Source: Effusibacillus pohliae DSM 22757 | GTDB taxonomy: Bacteria; Bacillota; Bacilli; Tumebacillales; Effusibacillaceae | Length of the DNA stretch: 64,000 nucleotides | Reading direction: 5' to 3' | Assembly: GCF_000376225.1 (NCBI RefSeq) | Contig: NZ_AQXL01000135.1 | Coordinates: forward strand, 124,001-188,000 | In this document: positions 33,645 through 42,604 of the stretch, piece by piece | How positions within the stretch are numbered: position 1 is the first letter of the stretch | Layout: each line of letters starts with the position of its first letter | Program-made: the position numbers and the translations under genes | Notes under the pieces: generated by a model | Databases searched by the model: none | Seen by the model: only the letters and a program-made list of their open reading frames with translations | Told to the model about the DNA's origin: nothing

Positions 33645-34586
33645 GTGCCAAACATCTGGACCCATTTGATTTTCGGACGGGAAGTGCTGCGGACGATCGG
33701 CCGTGCGGATCTGGCTGCCGGGGAGACGATCAACGTATTTCATCTGGGGTGCCAAGGACCGGATTTTTTGTTCTACCACAACTTTCTGCCATGGCAGAAG
33801 GATACCCGGCTGAACGAACTGGGGCAGGCGATTCATCTTCGCCATTGCGGACCTTTCCTGCTTGAGCTGGTGCGGACAGTGCGAGGAAGGCCGCTGCAGG
33901 ATCCGGCTGTGATCTACATGCTCGGGTTTCTTACCCATCATGTCCTGGACCGCAACATGCATCCGTACATTCATTACAAGGCGGGGTATGCAAGGTGGAA
34001 TCATCAGCGGCTGGAGGTGATTCTGGACACGCTGTTTGCGAAAAAATATTTGACGGTTGACACTTCGACCACCCCGGTCTGGAGACAGTTTTACACCGGC
34101 CGCGATTTGCCCACGGACGTGGCCAGGATGCTGCAGTGGGCGGCGGCCAAGTTTTTCCCGGAGCTGGCGGGCGGCATCCGGGAAGCCGACTGGGTGGACG
34201 CCTACCGGGACATGGTGCGGGCGTGGCAAATTTTTCACGATCCGACCGGTATCAAAAGGATTCTCACATGCGGCAGGATTGATCCGTTTGTCTACAAACG
34301 GAGAATCGCCCCGCTCGATTATCTGAACGAGGCGAAACAGGTCTGGCACCATCCGGCTGCGCTGGAAGAGAGTCGCACCGACAGCGTATGGGAGCTGTGG
34401 GAACAGGCGCTGGCGGATGGAGCGGCGGTGCTGCAGGCAGTGGTCGAATGCCTGGAACAGGCGTGCGCAACGGGCGAATCGCCGAGTGAAGCGCGACTGG
34501 CGGAGGCGATTGGCAACTTGTCGTACGACACCGGTAAACCTTGCGACAGCGGGCTGGAACCTCGCTACGCGAATCCGCTTTTTTGA
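33645..34586 (+). CDS. zinc-dependent phospholipase C family protein
   Basis: A 313-residue protein of the zinc-dependent phospholipase C-like family. MPNIWTHLIFGREVL places a Trp-Thr-His at the N-terminus, GCQGPDFLFYHNF gives the Asp, and FLTHHVLDRNMHPYIHY supplies His/Asp ligands of the zinc cluster. No signal peptide is present, so unlike secreted phospholipase C it is cytosolic and its substrate is unknown. The GTG start at 33645 is supported by GGGGAGCGGGAATG. A short helical C-terminal part is specific to this protein. Confidence 0.75.
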   Translation: MPNIWTHLIFGREVLRTIGRADLAAGETINVFHLGCQGPDFLFYHNFLPWQKDTRLNELGQAIHLRHCGPFLLELVRTVRGRPLQDPAVIYMLGFLTHHVLDRNMHPYIHYKAGYARWNHQRLEVILDTLFAKKYLTVDTSTTPVWRQFYTGRDLPTDVARMLQWAAAKFFPELAGGIREADWVDAYRDMVRAWQIFHDPTGIKRILTCGRIDPFVYKRRIAPLDYLNEAKQVWHHPAALEESRTDSVWELWEQALADGAAVLQAVVECLEQACATGESPSEARLAEAIGNLSYDTGKPCDSGLEPRYANPLF

Positions 34587-34595
34587 TCCAGTGCC

Positions 34596-35921
34596 TCACA
34601 TCGGCTGCGAATCGCTTGGCGCCGATTCGACCGGAGGCGGGGATACCACGTTTGGTTCGGGTTTCCGCAGCGCCTCCCGCCGCCCTTTCATCAGGTCGAC
34701 GCGGGTCAGCAGGGCGATTCCGGCGAGGAAGAACAGCACCAGCGAAAAGATGCCCATCCGGCTGGACGAGGTAAGCTGTCCGACGAGGGCGAAGGCAAAC
34801 GGCCCGAAGATCGACGCGAATTTGCTCGAGATATTGAGAAACCCGAAAAATTCGGCAGAGCGCCCAACCGGCACCAGATTGCTGTAGATCGAACGGGCGA
34901 CCGCCTGGCTGCCTCCCTGCACGAATCCGACCATGATCGCCAGCATGTAAAAGTGCAGGGCCGTTTGCATAAAGTAGCCGAGCACCACGATCACCACATA
35001 GATGAGGAGCGACACATACAGGGACGCTTTCGACCCCAGCCGCTCGGCCAATTTTCCGAACAGGAGCGTAAAGGGAATCCCCACGAACTGGGTGATCAGC
35101 AGGGCGGCGATCAGATCGCCTGTGCCAATCCCGATTTCCCGTCCGTAAATTGTAGCCATCGTGATGATTGTGTTAATTCCGTCGTTAAAAAACCAGAACG
35201 CGACGATAAACTTCACCAGTTCCGGATAATGCGCCAATTCCTTCAGCGTGCGCCAGGTACGCGAAAAGCCGGCTTTGGCATACCGGGAGACCGTCAGTCC
35301 CGTTTGCACGGGGCGATCCTTGACATGGCGAAACAGGGGCAAGGAGAACAGGAACCACCAAACGCTGACACTGGCGAACGATACGTAGGTGGCTGTCAGG
35401 GAATCGGGGAGCAGAAACCAAGCGGGCTTCTGGATCATTGCCAGGTTGACGGCCAGTAAGATCCCGCCGCCGATATACCCGAACGCATACCCTTTCGCTG
35501 AGATATAGTCCCTTTTTTCAGGCGGAACCAGGTCGGTCAGCAGCGCGTCATAGAACGTGTTGCCGCCGGAAAAGCCGAGTGTGCCTAGGATCAGCAAAAC
35601 GGAAGCGAGCAGATAATCCCCTTCGTCCACCAGCACAAACAACAGGGAGGAAATGACGCCGAGATAAGTAAAAAAGCGCAGGAAGCGGACTTTTGAACCC
35701 GCCATGTCGGCGACCGCCCCTAGCACCGGCGACAAAATGGCAACCAGCAGCATGGCGATCGACTGCGTGTAACCCCAGTAGGAAGTTGCCGTCGTTTTGT
35801 CGAGCGTTTTCGCCGCCACATCGGTGTAAAAAATCGGTAGTACGGCTGCTATCATCGTCGTCACGAAGGCCGAATTGGCCCAGTCGTACATCACCCACCC
35901 GCGGACTGCTTTCCTGTCCAT
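34596..35921 (-). CDS. MFS transporter, UMF1 (Atg22-like) type
   Basis: A 441-residue membrane protein with about twelve helices. VRGWVMYDWANSAFVTTM at the N-terminus is the UMF1-family signature; GFSGGNTFYDALLTDLV and FVQGGSQAVARSIYSNLVP are further family segments. Yeast Atg22 exports amino acids from the vacuole; the substrate of bacterial members is unknown. ATG 35921 follows AGGGGAG; an ATG 18 nt upstream overlaps that site. The C-terminus is a Pro/Ser-rich cytoplasmic tail. Confidence 0.85.
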   Translation of the reverse strand: MDRKAVRGWVMYDWANSAFVTTMIAAVLPIFYTDVAAKTLDKTTATSYWGYTQSIAMLLVAILSPVLGAVADMAGSKVRFLRFFTYLGVISSLLFVLVDEGDYLLASVLLILGTLGFSGGNTFYDALLTDLVPPEKRDYISAKGYAFGYIGGGILLAVNLAMIQKPAWFLLPDSLTATYVSFASVSVWWFLFSLPLFRHVKDRPVQTGLTVSRYAKAGFSRTWRTLKELAHYPELVKFIVAFWFFNDGINTIITMATIYGREIGIGTGDLIAALLITQFVGIPFTLLFGKLAERLGSKASLYVSLLIYVVIVVLGYFMQTALHFYMLAIMVGFVQGGSQAVARSIYSNLVPVGRSAEFFGFLNISSKFASIFGPFAFALVGQLTSSSRMGIFSLVLFFLAGIALLTRVDLMKGRREALRKPEPNVVSPPPVESAPSDSQPM

Positions 35922-36003
35922 TGCAAGTTCTCCCCTCATAAAAATTCACAATATTTCCTATTGTTCTATTATACCGCGGTTTTGGAACTGGATGTGTGAA
36001 AAT

Positions 36004-36033
36004 AAAAAACGCCCGTGTGTCGGGCTGTTTTTT
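36004..36033. terminator. bidirectional terminator
   Basis: GCCCG and CGGGC form the core of a stem flanked by A-rich and T-rich arms (AAAAAAC on the left, TGTTTTTT on the right). On the minus strand it ends the 92-residue hypothetical gene. Confidence 0.8.
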
Positions 36034-36040
36034 CGCGGAC

Positions 36041-36319
36041 TTATTTCAAACGCTGACTCACCAGCCGAATGATGTCCAGAATCTGCTCGCTGCTTTCCGC
36101 CTTTTCGATTTGTTCGATCAGCTCGCGCACCGTATTCTTTTTGGTGATCCAGGGTGAAGGCGCGACGTCCATGCTCAGCAGGCTCATGATTTGCACGAGA
36201 CGCGCGCGAACGGCCTTTTTTGCCACTTGTATGTCAATGTTCTTGCCGTTTTTGATTTGTTCCAGCAAACGTTCCGCCAGTTCAATCGTTCCCTGCGTAG
36301 CGTGTTCTACATGAGTCAT
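36041..36319 (-). CDS. conserved-looking hypothetical helical protein
   Basis: A 92-residue protein, entirely helical in appearance: HATQGTIELAERLLEQIKN, then ARLVQIMSLLSMD, then a C-terminal amphipathic helix SSEQILDIIRLVSQRLK. GGAGG lies 8 nt before ATG 36319; an upstream in-frame ATG at 36334 contains that site. No cysteines and no membrane helix. I do not recognise the family; it is a single-gene transcript with its own terminator. Confidence 0.6.
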   Translation of the reverse strand: MTHVEHATQGTIELAERLLEQIKNGKNIDIQVAKKAVRARLVQIMSLLSMDVAPSPWITKKNTVRELIEQIEKAESSEQILDIIRLVSQRLK

Positions 36320-36486
36320 TGAAAATACCTCCAACGTTTTTCCATGTCACAAGTTTGCAAATCTATTGTACACTCTTTTGCGAGTTTCGACACGTTGTTT
36401 TGCAGAGGTGGTTCGGGTTGGCGGTTGCAAAATGGGGGCGCAGAGGAGAAGATAGAGGCAGGGAGTCGTGGGAGAAGGGAGAAACC

Positions 36487-37260
36487 ATGCGATACAAAAT
36501 CGTATTTTTCGACGTCGATGGGACGCTGCTTAATGAAAAAAAACAGATCCCGCTGGATGCGAAAGAGGCTGTTTGCAAGTTGAGGGAACGGGGCGTTGAG
36601 GTGGTGATCGCGACCGGCAGGGCTCCGTTTCACTGCCGGTCGATCGCAGAGGAACTGGGGATCGATTCGTTTGTCAGTTTCAACGGTTCCTATGTGGTAT
36701 CCAAAGGGCAGCCGATTTATCAACGGATGATCGGGAAAGCGACATTGGAGTCGTTGGAGCAGTTTGCCCGAGAATGGGGCCATCCGCTTGTTTTCCTCGG
36801 CAGTCAGGAATGCTATTCGAATTGTGAACAGCATCCCCATGTCACCGCGTCGTTTGCAGCGCTGCAGCTGAAAGTTCCGCGCTATCGGCCGGATTACTGG
36901 AGGACATCGGACATCTATCAAGCGTTTCTCTATTGTGAAGCGCATGAGGAGCATCCCTACACCCGCCGCTTTTCCGACCTTTCGTTCATTCGCTGGCACC
37001 GGTTTGCAATGGATGTGCTGCCGGCCGGCGGATCGAAGGCGCGAGGGGTCGAAGCGATGCTCAAGCATCTTGGCCTATCGCCGTCAGAAGCGGTGGCATT
37101 CGGCGACGGGGTAAACGATAAAGAGATGTTGGCGTTTGTCGGAATGGGCATTGCGATGGGCAACGCGGACCGGGAAGTGAAACGGTTCGCCAAATTCGTG
37201 ACCAAACATGTGAATGAAGGCGGCATCCGCTACGGACTGGAACAGATTCAGCTGCTGTAG
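36487..37260 (+). CDS. HAD-superfamily phosphatase, Cof type
   Basis: A 257-residue hydrolase of the Cof/YwpJ group. FFDVDGTLLNEKKQ holds the nucleophile Asp, ATGRAP is motif II, SKARGVEAML carries the motif III lysine, and FGDGVNDKEML is motif IV. The C2-type cap lies between motifs II and III. Such enzymes dephosphorylate sugar phosphates or flavin precursors; the substrate cannot be read from sequence. ATG 36487 follows GGGAGAAACC; the frame is open upstream, but that part is the promoter region of the divergent gene. Confidence 0.85.
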   Translation: MRYKIVFFDVDGTLLNEKKQIPLDAKEAVCKLRERGVEVVIATGRAPFHCRSIAEELGIDSFVSFNGSYVVSKGQPIYQRMIGKATLESLEQFAREWGHPLVFLGSQECYSNCEQHPHVTASFAALQLKVPRYRPDYWRTSDIYQAFLYCEAHEEHPYTRRFSDLSFIRWHRFAMDVLPAGGSKARGVEAMLKHLGLSPSEAVAFGDGVNDKEMLAFVGMGIAMGNADREVKRFAKFVTKHVNEGGIRYGLEQIQLL

Positions 37261-37449
37261 ATTTGACGTCTCGGGGCGTCCGCACTAAGCCGCTATGCTG
37301 CAGCAAAATTTTTTCCGGCAGGCAGGAACAAATCGCCGGTTTCGCGTATATACTATCTGCAAGCCAAAAATCGGATTTCATACAGATGGTGGCGAGGCAT
37401 TATGAGAAGGTTGCAGCGGACAACCGAACAGATGCCCTGGAAAAACAGA

Positions 37450-37492
37450 GGCTGCATGGAAGGTACCAACTCCATGCAGCCCCTTTTGTTTT
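37450..37492 (+). terminator. leader terminator upstream of hutH (candidate attenuator)
   Basis: GGCTGCATGGA (37450-37460) pairs perfectly with TCCATGCAGCC (37471-37481), followed by TTTTGTTTT. It lies only about 30 bp before the hutH start and about 110 bp after a TATACT box near 37348. A terminator between promoter and hutH is how HutP-dependent antitermination works in Bacillus subtilis; hutP itself is not in the window and the UAG-rich HutP target is not obvious. The rest of the 37261-37522 gap shows no gene. Confidence 0.65.
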
Positions 37493-37522
37493 GCTAAAGC
37501 GGGAAAGGGGTAGACAGCTAAC

Positions 37523-39043
37523 ATGGTAACGGTAGACGGTTCCACTTTGCAATTGGAAGATGTGATCAAGGTCGCATGTGCCGGTGAGAAGGTTGCGATT
37601 TCGCCGGAAGCATGGGAGCGGGTGGCGCGCTGCCGGGCACGGGTCGAGCAGATGGTGGCCAATCGTGAGACGGTGTACGGCGTCACCACCGGTTTTGGAA
37701 AATTTGCCGATGTGTCGATTTCGCCCGGCGACGCCGAGCAGTTGCAAGCCAACCTGATCCGCAGCCACGCTTGCGCTGTGGGAACCGCATTGCCGCAGGA
37801 TGTGGCGCGGGCGATCATGGTGCTGCGTGCGAATGCCTTGGCCAAGGGCTATTCGGGCATCTCGGAAGCAACATTGCGTTTGCTGGTCGATTGTTTGAAC
37901 CATGGCGTGCATCCGGTGATTCCGGAGAAAGGATCGCTCGGCGCAAGCGGGGATTTGGCACCGCTGTCCCATCTGGCTCTGTTGTTGATGGGCGAGGGAG
38001 AAGCAAAGTTCCAAGGGAAGCGGATGCCTGCCCAGCAGGCGCTGGCCCGAGCCGGCTTAGCGCCTGTCCGGTTGCGGGCGAAGGAAGGGCTGGCGTTGAT
38101 CAACGGCACGCAGGTGATGACCGCGATCGGGGCTTTGACGTTTGCGCGTGCCGAACGTTTGGCCAAAATCGCCGACGTGATCGCCGCCATGACTTGCGAG
38201 GTGCTGCGGGGGATAGCGGATGCGTATGACGAGGGAATTCAGCAGGTGCGTCCCTATCCGGAGCAGGCGGTGGTGGCGGCCAATCTGCGGGACCTGTTGC
38301 ACGGATCGCAGTTGACCACGAGACAAGGGGAGCTGCGGGTGCAGGACGCCTATTCATTGCGTTGCATCCCGCAGGTGCACGGGGCGGTTCGCCAGGTGTT
38401 AACCTATGTGGCAGACAAATTGGCGGTCGAGATCAATGCCGCCACCGACAACCCGCTGATTTTCCTGGAGACCGGCCGGGTCATATCAGGCGGCAATTTT
38501 CACGGGCAGCCGATCGCGTTTGCCATGGATTTTCTGAAAATCGGCCTCAGCGAGCTGGCCAACATCTCGGAACGTCGCCTCGAGCGGATGGTCAACGGGC
38601 AGCTTTCCGGCGGGCTGCCGCCGTTTCTGTCGCGGCGGCCGGGACTGGAGTCGGGAATGATGATCGCCCAGTATGTGGCTGCCTCGCTGGTCTCGGAAAA
38701 CAAAGTGTTGTGCCACCCGTCCAGCGTCGATTCGATCCCGTCCTCGGCCAATCAGGAGGATCATGTCAGCATGGGTACCAACGCCGCGCAGCATGCGGCG
38801 CAGGTGGTGGAAAATGCGGCCCGCGTGCTGGCGATCGAGCTGATCGCCGCTTGCGAGGCTGCGGAGCACCAAGGGGCGGACCGTCTGGCGCCGGCGACCC
38901 GAGTATTGTACGAGGTGGTGCGGGAGACGGTGGAGCCGATTTTGCAGGACCGTTCCCTGACGGCAGATATCGAACGGACGGCGCGGGCGCTGCTGGACGG
39001 CAGCTGGTTGCAGCGTGTGCAAACAGCGGTTATGGTGAAGTAA
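37523..39043 (+). CDS. hutH: histidine ammonia-lyase
   Basis: A 506-residue enzyme converting histidine to urocanate and ammonia. GSLGASGDLAPLSHLAL contains Ala141-Ser142-Gly143, which cyclises into the MIO cofactor. Other family segments are TTGFGKFADVSI, INGTQVMTAIGAL, NAATDNPLIF and QEDHVSMGTNAA. The length equals that of Bacillus HutH. AAAGGGGTAGACAGCTAAC precedes the ATG. It is separated from hutU/hutI by a regulator and transporter genes. Confidence 0.96.
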   Translation: MVTVDGSTLQLEDVIKVACAGEKVAISPEAWERVARCRARVEQMVANRETVYGVTTGFGKFADVSISPGDAEQLQANLIRSHACAVGTALPQDVARAIMVLRANALAKGYSGISEATLRLLVDCLNHGVHPVIPEKGSLGASGDLAPLSHLALLLMGEGEAKFQGKRMPAQQALARAGLAPVRLRAKEGLALINGTQVMTAIGALTFARAERLAKIADVIAAMTCEVLRGIADAYDEGIQQVRPYPEQAVVAANLRDLLHGSQLTTRQGELRVQDAYSLRCIPQVHGAVRQVLTYVADKLAVEINAATDNPLIFLETGRVISGGNFHGQPIAFAMDFLKIGLSELANISERRLERMVNGQLSGGLPPFLSRRPGLESGMMIAQYVAASLVSENKVLCHPSSVDSIPSSANQEDHVSMGTNAAQHAAQVVENAARVLAIELIAACEAAEHQGADRLAPATRVLYEVVRETVEPILQDRSLTADIERTARALLDGSWLQRVQTAVMVK

Positions 39044-39168
39044 AGAATGTTGAACCGCGGCCCACGCCAGGGCCGTCGGTTCAGGGGGAAGGCGGGGAAC
39101 AGCAGTGAAGCAGGAGGCGGGGTACCCCGATCTGCGCTGCGGTTACTCGGGAAAGGGAGGAGACGGCG

Positions 39169-40362
39169 GTGAAGCAGGACGCGCGGCAGGCGGCTTTTTC
39201 CCATCTGTTGCTGTCGGGGACGGTGGTGCACGAGGCCGTTTTTGAAGAGATGCAGGAGACCTTGGGGGTGTTTGTCCGGCCCAACGCGGTGCTGGTGGTG
39301 TCAGTCGACCGCTATCCCGATCTGGCCCTCGGCAAGCCGTTGAGCTGGCGGATCGACATCGGCCGCCGGGTGGTGGAGAGCGTCCAGCGGGCGCTGCAGG
39401 AACCGTTCGTCTGGGTTTGGGTGGCGGAGGGGGTGCTGGCTGTTCTGATCGAGCTTCGCTTGGAACAGCCGATCGCAACCGCCTATCAGCAGGCGACCGA
39501 TAAAATCGCCCGGCGGATTCAGCGTTACGCCGATCAACAGGCGGTGTCACTGTCGATCGGCATCGGCAGCTATTGCGACAACCCGTATCTGCTGCAATAT
39601 GCGTACGAGGAAGCGAAAGAATCGATGATCGACCGTTTTTTTCAAGGGAACCGGCTGATTTTTCACTATGAAAGGAAAAACGGGACGCAGCCGCAATGGA
39701 ATGATCCGCTCCATCCGGAAGAGCGCGCGGAACTGCTCGCCCGCATCCGGATTGGCGATCGGGCTGGAGCGGTCCGCTTGCTGAAATCCATCCTGCAAAA
39801 ATTGGCGAACGTCTATCGCCGGAATGTCGACATGTTCAAGTCGGAGGTGATCGATCTGGTCACCGGCATCAGCCGGGGAGTGATCGAGGCAGGAGCGGAC
39901 GCCGCTGCGATTTTATCGGAAAACTCGCGGTTTATTCAGGATCTGTACAGCACGATCCGCTACGACAAATTCGAGCAGAAAGTATGCGACTACGTCTGCC
40001 GTCTGGCGGAACAAGTGGAAGATGCCAATCTCTCGCACGTCAGTCCGATCATTCGGCAAGCGATCCGCTACATGCAGGAGCATCTCCAGCGAGCTGTCTC
40101 TTTGTGCGAAGTAGCACAATTTTGTTGTGTCAGCGCGTACCATTTCAGCCGCTTGTTCAAAAAAGAGGTGGGCTGCAGTTTCGTCGACTATGCAAACCGG
40201 ATGCGGCTGCGCAAGGCGTTATATTACCTGGAAGCCACCGATTGCACGATCCAGCAGGTGGCTCACTATGCGGGGTTCCAGGACGCCAATTATTTCAGCC
40301 GCATTTTTAAGAGGTACATGCACACCACCCCGACCGAATATCGGAAAGCAAAATTGTGCTAA
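39169..40362 (+). CDS. AraC-family regulator with GGDEF-like N-terminal domain
   Basis: A 397-residue protein. Residues 15-165 look like a degenerate GGDEF-like domain of the CdaR/YesN kind (VVSVDRYPDLAL, SLSIGIGSYCDNPYLLQYAYEEAKESM). The last 100 residues are an AraC DNA-binding domain with two helix-turn-helix units (SLCEVAQFCCVSAYHFSRLFKKEVG and VAHYAGFQDANYFSRIFKRYMHTTPTEYR). Placed between hutH and the transporter genes, it probably activates the hut/transport cluster. The GTG start is preceded by AAAGGGAGGAGACGGC. The effector is not known. Confidence 0.85.
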   Translation: MKQDARQAAFSHLLLSGTVVHEAVFEEMQETLGVFVRPNAVLVVSVDRYPDLALGKPLSWRIDIGRRVVESVQRALQEPFVWVWVAEGVLAVLIELRLEQPIATAYQQATDKIARRIQRYADQQAVSLSIGIGSYCDNPYLLQYAYEEAKESMIDRFFQGNRLIFHYERKNGTQPQWNDPLHPEERAELLARIRIGDRAGAVRLLKSILQKLANVYRRNVDMFKSEVIDLVTGISRGVIEAGADAAAILSENSRFIQDLYSTIRYDKFEQKVCDYVCRLAEQVEDANLSHVSPIIRQAIRYMQEHLQRAVSLCEVAQFCCVSAYHFSRLFKKEVGCSFVDYANRMRLRKALYYLEATDCTIQQVAHYAGFQDANYFSRIFKRYMHTTPTEYRKAKLC

Positions 40363-40469
40363 TGGTGGACAAATTCGTCTGGTCAGGAACAAGCGAATCG
40401 CGTAGTAGAATTGAGAGGCGAAAGAGTTATCAAAAAATTGAAATATCGCAGAAAAAAGGGGGGCTTCAC

Positions 40470-41636
40470 TTGAAAAATCGTTCGCTTGTTCTCACGGGAA
40501 TCTTGGGAATTGCCTTGCTCGCTGCCGGTTGCGGCGGCAAGTCGGCAGACACGGCTGCCGGCCAGAATGCAAAGGGAGGAGCCGACACGATCAAAATCGG
40601 CTGGTTCGGGCCTTTGACCGGTCCGACGGCGACCGACGGCACCCACAGCCGGGATGCAGCGATGCTGGCGGTGGAGCAGGTCAATGCGGCCGGCGGTATC
40701 AACGGCAAGCAAGTGGAGTTGGTGGCGGAAGACGATCAGGGCAAGCCGGAAGAAGCGTTAAAAGCGGTGCAAAAGCTGATCAACAGCGACAAGGTGGTTG
40801 CGCTGGTCGGGGGAGCGTACAGCGGACCGACCAAAACGGTCGCACCGAAAGTGCAGGAAGCGAAAGTCCCGATGGTGGTTGCCTATGCGGTGCACCCGGA
40901 TGCGACCAAAGGCGGGGATTATATCAACCGCGTGATTTATACCGGCCCCATTCAGGGGAAAGCGATGGCAGACTACGCGGTAAACGATTTAAACAAGAAA
41001 AATTTTGCGGTTCTCTATGTGGACATCGATTACGGCAAATCGATTTACGGTGCGTTTCAGGAACAAGTGCAAAAACTGGGGGCGAAAGTGGTCATCGACC
41101 GGCCGTTTAAAATGGGCGACAAAGACTTCAGCTCCGTTTTAACGGCGGTAAAGGCCGCGAATCCGGATGCGCTGTATATCGTCGGCTATTACAACGAAGC
41201 GTCCGCCATTGTGAAACAGGCAAGGGAATTGGGGATCACCGCCCAGTTGCTGGGGGTAGACGGGTTCGACTCGCCGAAATATCTGGAATTGGGCAAAAGC
41301 AACACGGAAGGTTCGATTTTTACCACCTCCTTCTATACGAGCGATCCGCGGGACGTGGTGCAGAAGTTTGTGAAAGCCTGGACGGCCAAGTACAAGGGAG
41401 AACCGGATATGCTTTCGTCGCAAAGTTATGATGCGGCGATGGTCATTCTGGAGGCACTGAAGAAAGCCGGAACGGACAGGGAAAAACTGGCGAAGGCGAT
41501 CAACGAAACGAAAGACTTCGAAGGAACGTCCGGCAAGATTGCGTTTGGCAAGGATCACGAGGTGATCAAACCGGTCGTGTTTATGACCGTCAAGGACGGC
41601 AAGTTTCAGTTCGTCAAAACGAAAATTTATCAGTAA
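40470..41636 (+). CDS. branched-chain-type ABC transporter substrate-binding lipoprotein
   Basis: A 388-residue lipoprotein: lipobox LLAAGC near residue 20, then a periplasmic-binding type 1 domain (TIKIGWFGPLTGPTATDGTHSRDAAMLAVEQVNAAGGINGKQVELV) typical of LivJ/HAAT receptors. TTG 40470 is the start, with AAGGGGGG in front; the frame extends upstream into the regulator gene without a site. In this hut context the ligand is probably histidine or urocanate rather than leucine, which is inference. Confidence 0.87.
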   Translation: MKNRSLVLTGILGIALLAAGCGGKSADTAAGQNAKGGADTIKIGWFGPLTGPTATDGTHSRDAAMLAVEQVNAAGGINGKQVELVAEDDQGKPEEALKAVQKLINSDKVVALVGGAYSGPTKTVAPKVQEAKVPMVVAYAVHPDATKGGDYINRVIYTGPIQGKAMADYAVNDLNKKNFAVLYVDIDYGKSIYGAFQEQVQKLGAKVVIDRPFKMGDKDFSSVLTAVKAANPDALYIVGYYNEASAIVKQARELGITAQLLGVDGFDSPKYLELGKSNTEGSIFTTSFYTSDPRDVVQKFVKAWTAKYKGEPDMLSSQSYDAAMVILEALKKAGTDREKLAKAINETKDFEGTSGKIAFGKDHEVIKPVVFMTVKDGKFQFVKTKIYQ

Positions 41637-41660
41637 CCGATCCCCTGAACGCGGGCGAAC

Positions 41661-41686
41661 GGGGGCCTTTTGCGGTCCCCTATTTT
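41661..41686 (+). terminator. hairpin between receptor and permease genes
   Basis: GGGGGCC pairs with GGTCCCC (one G-U pair), followed by TATTTT. Partial terminators here are common and let the binding protein be made in excess over the permease. Confidence 0.6.
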
Positions 41687-41718
41687 CCCCGGGTTTCAGG
41701 AAAGGAGTGAACCGGAGC

Positions 41719-42600
41719 GTGTTGGCACAACAGTTGTTGAACGGGGTGACGCTGGGTTTCCTCTACGTGTTGATCGCAGTCGGCCTGACCATGGTCTATG
41801 GCGTGTTGAAACTGCTGCATTTTGCTCATGGCGTGCTCTACATGGTCGGTGCGTTTGCTGCAATGGTTGGCATCCTGTATTTGAAATTGAATTTTTTCGC
41901 CGCTCTGTTGTTCGCCATGGCGGTCGCAGCCGCCGCCGGCATGCTGATTGAGAAGTTCGCCTACCGGCCGCTGCGCGGGGTGCATCCGATCACGACGCTG
42001 ATCAGCGGCATCGGTGTGGCGATTTTCCTGGAAAATCTGTTTCAAATCCTGTTTACGGCGGAACCGCGGGCCTTTCCGGAAGCGGGAATCGAAGTATCGA
42101 TCATCCAATTGACCGGATCTGTCAGCCTGACCAATGTCAAGCTGTATATCATCCTCGCTGGCGTGCTGGCACTGGCATTCCTGTATCTGTTTCTCAAATT
42201 TACGAAAACGGGGATCGCCATCCAGGCGGCGGCACAGGATTTGCGCGCCGCATCGCTGATGGGGGTGAATGTCAACCGGGTGGTTTCCGTCACGTTTCTG
42301 ATCGGCTCCGCATTGGCCGCTCTCGCCGGGGTGCTGGTGGCGGTCAATTTCAACTCGCTGTTTCCGACGATGGGATCGATCCCTGGACTGAAGGCGTTCT
42401 GTGTCGTCGTGCTGGGCGGCCTCGGATCGATTCCCGGAACGGTGGTCGGCGGTTTGCTGCTCGGCATCATCGAATCGCTCAGCGACGGGTTTCTGACCGG
42501 CATGATCATCGACAAGGATGCGATTGCGTTCGTGATTTTGATTGCGATTCTGCTGGTAAAGCCTTCCGGATTGTTTGGCCGGATCGTCGAGAAGGTGTAG
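41719..42600 (+). CDS. livH: branched-chain-type ABC transporter permease (LivH type)
   Basis: A 293-residue permease with about eight helices. LLNGVTLGFLYVLIAVGLTMVYGVLKLLHFAHG is the typical LivH N-terminus, and VVLGGLGSIPGTVVGGLLLGIIESL is the conserved cytoplasmic loop near the C-terminus. GTG 41719 is preferred over GTG 41707, which lies inside the AAAGGAGTG site. It pairs with LivM to form the membrane channel. Confidence 0.87.
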   Translation: MLAQQLLNGVTLGFLYVLIAVGLTMVYGVLKLLHFAHGVLYMVGAFAAMVGILYLKLNFFAALLFAMAVAAAAGMLIEKFAYRPLRGVHPITTLISGIGVAIFLENLFQILFTAEPRAFPEAGIEVSIIQLTGSVSLTNVKLYIILAGVLALAFLYLFLKFTKTGIAIQAAAQDLRAASLMGVNVNRVVSVTFLIGSALAALAGVLVAVNFNSLFPTMGSIPGLKAFCVVVLGGLGSIPGTVVGGLLLGIIESLSDGFLTGMIIDKDAIAFVILIAILLVKPSGLFGRIVEKV

Positions 42601-42604
42601 GTGA

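Noticed and set aside
32850-34352. A 500-codon open frame on the minus strand opposite the zinc-ribbon, VOC and phospholipase-like genes
   Set aside because: Its translation is low-complexity and rich in Arg/His/Pro/Gln, it covers several well-supported plus-strand genes, and it has no recognisable domain. It is an antisense shadow of GC-rich coding sequence.
39100-39190. Repeated GTGAAGCAGGA at 39104 and 39169 as a possible duplicated start of the AraC-type regulator
   Set aside because: Only 11 bases are shared, the two are not in the same frame, and only the second has a proper ribosome binding site and an open frame.
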